Source: JBAROU01 sp049642385 (GTDB lineage Bacteria > Chloroflexota > Dehalococcoidia > DSTF01 > RBG-16-68-14). Taken from it: a stretch of DNA of 17,608 nt. A model generated the notes under the pieces. It searched no databases. It had not been told where the DNA came from and worked only from the letters and a program-made list of their open reading frames with translations. Location of the stretch: the NCBI GenBank assembly GCA_049642385.1, contig JBAROU010000193.1, positions 1 to 17,608 of the forward strand, in the 5' to 3' direction. Position numbers and translations under genes: made by a program. Positions 6,695-11,773 of this stretch are shown piece after piece. Numbering within the stretch: position 1 is the stretch's first letter; each line of letters begins with the position of its first letter.

Positions 6695-7834
6695 CTACGC
6701 GTCTTCATTCTCCGCTTGGTCGTCAGGTTCCACCCAGATGGGGACGGTGAATAGGAACGTCGCGCCTGCCCCGAGTTCGGATTCGACCCACACCTGCCCG
6801 CCCAACGACTCAACCGCTCGCTTGACGATCGAGAGCCCGGCGCCTGTACCCTCGAAGTCTTCCCGGCGATGCAGACGCTGGAAGACGCCAAAGATGCGCT
6901 CGTGATACTGCGAATCGATGCCGATGCCATCGTCTCGGACGAAGAGCGTGGCGACGCCGTTTGCGATTTTGCGCACGCCGATCTCGACGGTCGGATTGGC
7001 ATTCTTGTTGAATTTGAGGGCATTACCGAGCAGGTTGGCGAAGATGTGCTCCAAGCGCACTTGGTCGCCACGGACGGCCGGGAGAGAATCGCTCACCTGG
7101 ACGTTCACGTCCTTCTCCATCATGGCGACAGTATTGTCTTCGAGCACATTCTGAATGACCTGGGTCAGTTCGACTCGCATTGGCGGGCCGATGTCTTCTC
7201 CCACGCGGGAGAGGGTAAGGAGGCTTTCGATGAGCCGCTTCATACGCTCGCTCGCGCGGCTGATGAGTGTGAGGTAGTCGCGCCCCTGGGCGTCCAGGCG
7301 CTGCCAGTAATCCTCCATGAGGAACTGGCTGAACGCTTGCACGGCGCGGAGCGGTTCCTTCAGGTCGTGGGAGACGGTGCGGGCAAACGCATCCAGTTCG
7401 GTGTTCTTGAACTCCAGCTCGGCGGCTGTCGTCTCCAGCTCTGAGAGCAGGCGTTGGCGTTCGATGGCGTAGCGGATGCATCGGCTGAGGGAGTCGCTAT
7501 CGACGCTGCCTTTGACGAGGTAGTCCTGAGCGCCCAGCTGGACGGCCTGGAGGGCGAGGACATCGTCGTTGGTTCCCGTGAGCACGACGATCGGCACTTG
7601 CACGCCTTGCGCCTGCGCCTGAAGGAACGTGCCGATGCCGTCACCGTCGGGTAGACCGAGGTCAAGCAGAAGCACATCGAACTCGCTGCCAGAGAGCCGG
7701 TCGAGGCCCGCCGCGAGCCGGTCCGCCCGTTCGACGTGGAAACGAGCGTCCTTCGCCTCGACGAGCATCTCCTGGATGAGGCGCGCGTCACCGGGGTTGT
7801 CTTCGATCTCAAGTACGTTGATGAGCTGTTTCAT
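6695..7834 (-). CDS. Hybrid REC-histidine kinase (receiver at the N-terminus)
   Basis: A 379-residue soluble protein with a receiver in front of a kinase core. Receiver (about 5-125): E11-D12, phospho-acceptor D58 (VLLLDLGLPDGDG), T86 (VVLTGT), K108 (DYLVKGS). A coiled-coil linker (about 125-147) leads to the HisKA domain with H156 in TVSHDLKEPLRAV. The HATPase_c domain shows the N-box N267-x3-N271 (HIFANLLGNALKF), D302-x-G in RDDGIGID, an F-region VFQRLHRREDF and the G2 box GTGAGLSIV. The kinase core resembles the Cph1/phytochrome type. No membrane segment or PAS/GAF sensor exists, so phosphorylation of its own receiver by an upstream kinase is the likely input. It starts 1 base after the previous stop (TAA C ATG). 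Confidence 0.93.
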   Translation of the reverse strand: MKQLINVLEIEDNPGDARLIQEMLVEAKDARFHVERADRLAAGLDRLSGSEFDVLLLDLGLPDGDGIGTFLQAQAQGVQVPIVVLTGTNDDVLALQAVQLGAQDYLVKGSVDSDSLSRCIRYAIERQRLLSELETTAAELEFKNTELDAFARTVSHDLKEPLRAVQAFSQFLMEDYWQRLDAQGRDYLTLISRASERMKRLIESLLTLSRVGEDIGPPMRVELTQVIQNVLEDNTVAMMEKDVNVQVSDSLPAVRGDQVRLEHIFANLLGNALKFNKNANPTVEIGVRKIANGVATLFVRDDGIGIDSQYHERIFGVFQRLHRREDFEGTGAGLSIVKRAVESLGGQVWVESELGAGATFLFTVPIWVEPDDQAENEDA

Positions 7835-7835
7835 G

Positions 7836-8309
7836 TTAGGCCGCCCGTTCAGCGATTGATGGTAGCTTCACGACGCAGAGCCAGAAGTTTTCGATCGAGC
7901 GCACCACGTTGATGAACTGATCGAGGTCGACAGGCTTGGTAATGTAGCAGTTCGCGTGCAGGTTATAGCTCTTCAGGATGTCCTCCTCAGCTTTGGAAGT
8001 GGTGAGGATCACGACCGGGATACGCTTGAAGTCCGGGTGAGACTTGATCTCCGCCAGTACCTCTCGGCCGTCCTTCTTGGGCAAGTTCAGGTCGAGCAGG
8101 ATCAGGTCAGGCGTTGGCTGATCGCCGGGCGTTCCTTCCTGGTGAAGGAACGCCAACGCCTCAGCGCCGTCCTTGGCCACATTGAGGTGGTTCCACATCT
8201 TGGCGTCTTGCAAGGCTTCGCGCGTCAGGCGAATGTCTGCAGGGTTATCCTCCACGAGAAGGATCTCGATGGGGATGCCCCGCTCAACGGATTGGAGGAC
8301 CTGCGTCAT
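7836..8309 (-). CDS. Single-domain response regulator (Rcp1-like)
   Basis: A 157-residue receiver-only protein with E20-D21 (ILLVEDNPAD), phospho-acceptor D73 (LILLDLNLPKKDG), T103 (VVILTTS) and K125 (CYITKPVD). It follows the sensorless kinase with a 16-base gap and precedes the REC-kinase hybrid by 1 base, which makes it the natural phospho-acceptor of the first kinase. The start at ATG 8309 was chosen because homology begins just after it; the frame stays open upstream only as a shadow of the kinase gene. Shine-Dalgarno is weak (AAAGG, 12 bases away). The last residues NFWLCVVKLP resemble the C-terminal extension common in Rcp1 relatives. Confidence 0.92.
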   Translation of the reverse strand: MTQVLQSVERGIPIEILLVEDNPADIRLTREALQDAKMWNHLNVAKDGAEALAFLHQEGTPGDQPTPDLILLDLNLPKKDGREVLAEIKSHPDFKRIPVVILTTSKAEEDILKSYNLHANCYITKPVDLDQFINVVRSIENFWLCVVKLPSIAERAA

Positions 8310-8325
8310 AGCGCACCAGCCTTTC

Positions 8326-9102
8326 TTATGCAGCCACGGGCTGCGCAGGCAACGTGAAATAGAACGTACAACCTTTGCCAAGCTGTGATTCCACCCAGAG
8401 GTTGCCACCATGGCGTTCGATGATCTTTTTGCAGACCGCGAGGCCGATGCCGGTACCGGCGTACTCATCTCTCCCGTGCAAACGCTGGAAGATGACGAAT
8501 ACGCGGTCGTGGTACTCAGGGGCAATGCCGATGCCGCCGTCACGCACACAGAAGAGCCAGTTGCCCTCCTGTTGCTCAGCCGACACGTGGATTCGGGGTG
8601 CCTTGTTGCCACGGAACTTGACGGCGTTGCCGATGAGATTAATGAAAACCTGGCGCAGCTGCGCTCGGTCGCCGGGGATGCTAGGGAGCTGGTCATGAGT
8701 GATCGTGGCCTGCGCATCTTCGATGGAGCGCTGGAGATCCGACAGCGCATCAGTGAGTACGGCTTCGCAGTCTGTCGCTTCGAGTGGCTTACCGCGCGTC
8801 CCTACTCGCGCGTACGTGAGGAGGTCGTTGATCAGCGTATGCATGCGGCCACAGCCATCGACGGCGTATCGGATGAACTCGCGAGCGTCGTCGTCGAGCT
8901 GGCTGGCGTAGCGCCGTTCGAGCAATTGGACGTAGCTGGAGACGGTGCGTAGTGGTTCCTGAAGATCGTGGGAGGCGATGGAGGCGAACATTTCGAGATC
9001 GGTATTCGAACGGCGCAGCTCCTCCGCCTGTTGGGCGAGCAGATCTTCGCTTTGCTCGGCATGCCCCCGTGGCGCGCTGATCGTTTCAACGTCTTTGATC
9101 AA
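8326..9102 (-). CDS. Sensorless soluble histidine kinase
   Basis: A 258-residue cytosolic kinase. After a short coiled coil (about 14-36) comes HisKA with H45 in IASHDLQEPLRTV, then HATPase_c with the N-box N155-x3-N159 (QVFINLIGNAVKF), D188-x-G in RDGGIGIA, VIFQRLHGRDEY and the G2 box GTGIGLAV, ending at a final beta strand. There is no PAS, GAF, phytochrome or membrane domain. The core matches the Cph1-type kinases that work with Rcp1-like regulators, one of which lies directly downstream. The start is TTG at 9102: the frame closes shortly upstream and no ATG or GTG is available, while AGGAG sits 7 bases before the TTG. The signal must come from a partner protein or from dimer state. Confidence 0.9.
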   Translation of the reverse strand: MIKDVETISAPRGHAEQSEDLLAQQAEELRRSNTDLEMFASIASHDLQEPLRTVSSYVQLLERRYASQLDDDAREFIRYAVDGCGRMHTLINDLLTYARVGTRGKPLEATDCEAVLTDALSDLQRSIEDAQATITHDQLPSIPGDRAQLRQVFINLIGNAVKFRGNKAPRIHVSAEQQEGNWLFCVRDGGIGIAPEYHDRVFVIFQRLHGRDEYAGTGIGLAVCKKIIERHGGNLWVESQLGKGCTFYFTLPAQPVAA

Positions 9103-9109
9103 ACGAGGT

Positions 9110-9114
9110 CTCCT
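9110..9114 (-). promoter_or_regulatory. Ribosome binding site supporting a TTG start
   Basis: GAGGAGA, with core AGGAG, lies 7 bases before the TTG at 9102 on the minus strand. It decides this start in the absence of ATG or GTG in the short remaining open frame. Confidence 0.75.
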
Positions 9115-9305
9115 CGAAATGGGATTTACTGTTTGACGGAGGTAGTATCGACGCCCGTATCAACCGACGTAGTTCATAGAGTTGCTAGGAATGAACTTGG
9201 CTACAACGGGGATACGACAGGGTCGTGGGGGGGCAGAGAAGCCGGGAGAGCGAGCGTTTGGGGGCCGGATACTGGCTGTATCTCGCCAACGCCCGAAGGC
9301 GATCT
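9115..9305 (-). other. Spacer between tRNA-Gln and the kinase gene
   Basis: About 190 bases with no convincing gene. On the minus strand, just after the tRNA 3' end, there is a small stem with a UUCG loop (CGCC-TTCG-GGCG, 9301 down to 9290) without a following T run; it may be a processing or weak termination signal. A run of seven G lies at 9227-9233. No clear -35/-10 pair was found for the kinase gene, so it may be read from the tRNA promoter or from a promoter not recognised here. Confidence 0.5.
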
Positions 9306-9379
9306 TGGCTGCCGAGCTAGGATTCGAACCTAGACTAGAGGCTCCAAAGGCCCCTGTGCTACCGTTACACCACTCGGCA
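9306..9379 (-). tRNA. tRNA-Gln (anticodon TTG)
   Basis: The minus strand folds into a complete cloverleaf. The acceptor is TGCCGAG/CTCGGCA with discriminator G and an encoded CCA (9306-9308). The D arm is GTGT/GCAC, the anticodon arm GGGGC-CTTTGGA-GCCTC, and the T arm CTAGG-TTCGAAT-CCTAG. Loop bases CTTTGGA give anticodon TTG, which reads CAA for glutamine. It lies 39 bases downstream of tRNA-Leu in the same direction, so the two are probably one transcript. Confidence 0.95.
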
Positions 9380-9418
9380 TTGACCCGCCTGAAGCGGGCT
9401 ACGCTATGAGGCGTGGGA

Positions 9419-9507
9419 TGGTGCCGAAGGCCGGGCTCGAACCGGCACGCCCCTTTCAGGGCAACGGTTTTTGAGACCGTCGCGTCTACCTATTCCGCCA
9501 CTTCGGC
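9419..9507 (-). tRNA. tRNA-Leu (anticodon CAA)
   Basis: A class II tRNA with a long variable arm on the minus strand. The acceptor is GCCGAAG/CTTCGGC with discriminator A and an encoded CCA (9419-9421). The anticodon arm is ACGGT-CTCAAAA-ACCGT, giving anticodon CAA (codon UUG). The variable arm is about TGCCCTGAAAGGGGCG, and the T arm GCCGG-TTCGAGC-CCGGC. It is preceded by a promoter at 9543-9572 and followed by tRNA-Gln. Confidence 0.95.
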
Positions 9508-9542
9508 CCGGCGGCCGAGCGCCTCCTCGTACCGCTGCATCA

Positions 9543-9572
9543 ATTCTATCGGCCTGGCGCTTCAGCCTTCAA
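9543..9572 (-). promoter_or_regulatory. Promoter for the tRNA-Leu/tRNA-Gln pair
   Basis: On the minus strand TTGAAG (9572-9567), an 18-base spacer and TAGAAT (9548-9543) form a good sigma70-type promoter. A start near 9536 leaves about 29 bases before the mature tRNA-Leu 5' end. It is back to back with the plus-strand promoter of the dGTPase-like gene, so 9508-9616 is a compact divergent control region. Confidence 0.65.
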
Positions 9573-9601
9573 GTTCGCTATCGCCACGCAACAGGGCGCA
9601 C

Positions 9602-9607
9602 TACAAT
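9602..9607 (+). promoter_or_regulatory. -10 box TACAAT for the dGTPase-like gene
   Basis: TACAAT lies 9 bases before the ATG at 9617, so transcription would begin within a few bases of the start codon. The GGGAGG next to the ATG is too close to serve as a normal ribosome binding site, which fits leaderless translation. No convincing -35 is seen. Confidence 0.45.
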
Positions 9608-9616
9608 GGTGGGAGG

Positions 9617-10696
9617 ATGACGCAAGAACGCGTCCTGACTCAAGACGAACGTCTGGTGGCGGTACGACGCCGGCTCGAAAGTCGCGAGCGAGAGCTCTCC
9701 CCATTCGCCAGCAGGAGCTTCGAGAGCCGCGGCCGCGAACGGGCGGAGGAGCCTTCGCTCGTCCGGACGGAGTACCAGCGCGACCGCGATCGGATCATCC
9801 ACTGCAAAGCCTTCCGCAGGCTGAAGCACAAGACGCAGGTGTTCGTCGCACCGATGGGCGATCACTTCGTCACGCGGCTGACGCACACGCTGGAGACATC
9901 GCAGGTCGCGCGCACCATCGCACGGGCGTTGAACCTGAACGAGGACCTGACCGAGGCGATCGGTCTCGGCCACGATCTTGGTCACACGCCCTTCGGTCAT
10001 GCCGGCGAGCGGGCTCTGGGCGAGCTACTGCCGGAAGGCTTTCGGCACAACGAGCAGAGCCTGCGCGTCGTCGAGAAGCTGGAGAACGGCGGGCAGGGGC
10101 TGAACCTGACCTGGGAGGTGCGCGAAGGGATCGTCAAACACTCTAAGGCGCGCGAGGACATTCTGGCGGAAGGCTGGGGAACAGCGAGCACGCTGGAGGG
10201 GCAGATCGTGAAGATCGCCGACTCCGTGGCGTACCTCAATCATGACATCGCGGACGCGATCCGCGCCGGGCTGCTGGGTGAGGATGACCTACCCCGCTCA
10301 GCGCGCGAGCTGCTGGGCACGAACCATGCGCAGCGGATCAACGCGCTCGTGCTCGACATCGTCGAGACATCGTGGGCGGCAGTGGGCGGCGGCGAGCATG
10401 TCGAAAGCGAACCACCGCGCATCGCGATGAGTAATGCGGTGGCGGCAGCGACGAACGAGCTGCGCGACTTCATGTTCGCGAACGTGTACGAGTGGGAGGG
10501 CCAGCGGGCGGAGGCGGCGCGCGCGCGTCGCGTCGTTGAGTTCCTCTTCGAGCACTACTTGGCGCACCCGGAGGCAATCACAACCGATTTCACGCGGTCC
10601 GATGACCCGCTGGCAAGGCGCGTGGCCGATTACATCGCAGGTATGACCGACCTCTTCGCGCTGCGCCGTGCGGAGGAGCTGGGGCTGGTTCGCTGA
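9617..10696 (+). CDS. dgt: dGTPase-like HD-domain deoxynucleotide triphosphohydrolase
   Basis: A 359-residue deoxyguanosinetriphosphate triphosphohydrolase-like protein, which removes tripolyphosphate from dNTPs and trims the dNTP pool in the cytosol. The HD metal ligands are visible: H90 (RLTHTLETSQVAR), H119-D120 (GLGHDLGHTPFGHAGE) and D202 (KIADSVAYLNHDI). The N-terminal RTEYQRDRDRIIHCKAFRRLKHKTQVF is the family signature. Length matches the short dGTPase-like type 2 group. The start at 9617 is the first Met after the -10 box; the frame is open upstream across the tRNA-Leu gene but carries no homology there. It precedes the SH3b protein and dnaG, linking nucleotide-pool control to replication genes. 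Actual dNTP specificity is unknown. Confidence 0.93.
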   Translation: MTQERVLTQDERLVAVRRRLESRERELSPFASRSFESRGRERAEEPSLVRTEYQRDRDRIIHCKAFRRLKHKTQVFVAPMGDHFVTRLTHTLETSQVARTIARALNLNEDLTEAIGLGHDLGHTPFGHAGERALGELLPEGFRHNEQSLRVVEKLENGGQGLNLTWEVREGIVKHSKAREDILAEGWGTASTLEGQIVKIADSVAYLNHDIADAIRAGLLGEDDLPRSARELLGTNHAQRINALVLDIVETSWAAVGGGEHVESEPPRIAMSNAVAAATNELRDFMFANVYEWEGQRAEAARARRVVEFLFEHYLAHPEAITTDFTRSDDPLARRVADYIAGMTDLFALRRAEELGLVR

Positions 10697-10726
10697 GTGC
10701 CCCTTGTGTGTCGTGAGCATGCGCGC

Positions 10727-10735
10727 TGCTAGAAT
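10727..10735 (+). promoter_or_regulatory. Extended -10 promoter TGC-TAGAAT for the SH3b gene
   Basis: TGCTAGAAT ends 7 bases before the ATG at 10743, so the predicted first transcribed base is at or next to the start codon and the mRNA would be leaderless. A loose -35-like TTGTGT lies at 10704-10709, but the 20-base spacing is long. Confidence 0.5.
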
Positions 10736-10742
10736 GACGTAG

Positions 10743-11582
10743 ATGGAAGGCCGAAACGATATTGACGCTTTCGAGCCGCCGCCGCCGTTCTGGTCAGGGC
10801 GATCTGCGGGCGAGCCTGCGGGATCGCTGGAACCAGAAGCACCAGCTGCGCCGGAAGTCTCAATAGAGCCGGATGGCCCGCCTGCGCTTGACGTTTCCGC
10901 GGATGAAGTCGAGCCGTTGCCCCAGGGTCGCATTGGCGAGGGCTTCGTTTTGCCAGAGTGGATGTCGTTCCTGCAAAACAGGGCGATTCTGGGCGGCCTC
11001 GGCGCGGTTGCCGTCCTCTGCCTCGTCGCTATTGTGCTGGTTGCGTTTGGTGGTAGCGGACCCACGGATGGCCAACTTGCCGTAGCGGCGTCGACGCCGG
11101 ACGCACAAGTGACCCCGGGCCTAGGCGGGGAGTACGCGGGACGTCTGCGGGTTACAGCGAGCTTGCATAGTGGCCCGGGCACGGGCTATCCGATCGTTGG
11201 CACGTTACCGGGTGGGGCGATCGTCTCAGTTGTTGGTCGCAGCGACGACGCAACGTGGTTGCAAGTTATCCCGCAGATCGGCGTGCAGGGCTGGATAGCG
11301 GCAGCAGTTGTGGAAGTGAACGGGGATATCGCTGCACTGACCGTGGGGGCGCCCGGGCCGGGTCCATCGATCTCCGTGCCGACGCAATCGGCCAGCGAGC
11401 CGCCGGTGATTCCGACCAGGATCATTCCGGAGGGTAACGGGTCGGAGAAACCGCCTGCGGAGAAGCCGCCCACGCCCCGGCCAACGCCGACGCCGCGTCC
11501 CACGACGCCTCCGCCGCCCACGCCGACGTCTACGCCCCAGGCGCCTCCGCCGACGCTCGCGCCGCATGCCAATTCCGGATAG
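10743..11582 (+). CDS. Membrane-anchored protein with bacterial SH3 domain and Pro/Thr-rich tail
   Basis: A 279-residue single-pass protein. Residues 1-80 are acidic, Pro/Ala-rich and probably cytoplasmic. Residues 81-103 form one transmembrane helix (AILGGLGAVAVLCLVAIVLVA). An extracytoplasmic SH3b domain spans about 134-191, with the typical LRVTASLHSGPGTGYPIVGTL, a Gly-Gly turn, WLQVI and GWIAAAVVEV strands; such domains bind peptidoglycan or surface peptides. Residues 212-279 are a low-complexity Pro/Thr tail rich in PTPRP and PPPPTPT, a likely wall-spanning or O-glycosylated segment. No catalytic domain is present. It lies between the dGTPase-like gene and dnaG with its own promoter. Its function is unknown; a cell-envelope role is inferred. 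Confidence 0.85.
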   Translation: MEGRNDIDAFEPPPPFWSGRSAGEPAGSLEPEAPAAPEVSIEPDGPPALDVSADEVEPLPQGRIGEGFVLPEWMSFLQNRAILGGLGAVAVLCLVAIVLVAFGGSGPTDGQLAVAASTPDAQVTPGLGGEYAGRLRVTASLHSGPGTGYPIVGTLPGGAIVSVVGRSDDATWLQVIPQIGVQGWIAAAVVEVNGDIAALTVGAPGPGPSISVPTQSASEPPVIPTRIIPEGNGSEKPPAEKPPTPRPTPTPRPTTPPPPTPTSTPQAPPPTLAPHANSG

Positions 11583-11640
11583 AAGCGCGTCGCGGCGCAG
11601 GCCCAAGGCAGTCGGCGCTTGTCTCGCCACGCTTGGGACT

Positions 11641-11649
11641 TGCTACACT
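11641..11649 (+). promoter_or_regulatory. Extended -10 promoter TGC-TACACT for dnaG-rpoD-fmdB
   Basis: TGCTACACT is identical to the extended -10 before the oxidoreductase gene at 292-300. A start near 11656 gives a leader of about 118 bases before dnaG. A possible TTGTCT -35 is at 11618-11623 with a long 20-base spacer. Confidence 0.5.
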
Positions 11650-11655
11650 GGGGTG

Positions 11656-11773
11656 TGCCGACCAGTCCTCGGTATTTCCAACGACAGGACACGAACCGCC
11701 CGGGAACGAGTCGTTCCGGGGTGTGTAGAACGAGCCCTCCGGCGAGGTTAGCTTTCGCAAAGGGCAGGACGCT
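11656..11773 (+). promoter_or_regulatory. Structured leader of the dnaG operon with inverted repeats
   Basis: This untranslated stretch holds GGAACGA-G-TCGTTCC at 11703-11717, a perfect 7-base inverted repeat around one base. As RNA it can form a GGAAC/GTTCC stem with a GAGTC loop; as DNA it is palindromic like an operator. A second pairing, GTCCT (11665-11669) with AGGAC (11686-11690), and small stems at 11736-11747 and 11752-11762 are possible. No known riboswitch was recognised. Confidence 0.4.

Noticed and set aside
8310..8750. Upstream extension of the receiver gene that ends at 7836
   Set aside because: The extension is a Ser/Arg-rich shadow of the kinase gene; the receiver fold starts right after 8309.
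9182..9409. Plus-strand small open frame across the tRNA-Gln gene
   Set aside because: It is antisense to a perfect tRNA cloverleaf, with no ribosome site or homology.
9413..9616. Upstream extension of the dGTPase-like frame
   Set aside because: It runs through the tRNA-Leu gene and promoter region; homology begins after the Met at 9617.
11450..11570. Tandem repeat or CRISPR-like array
   Set aside because: The repetition is irregular and is explained by Pro/Thr codons in the tail of the SH3b protein.
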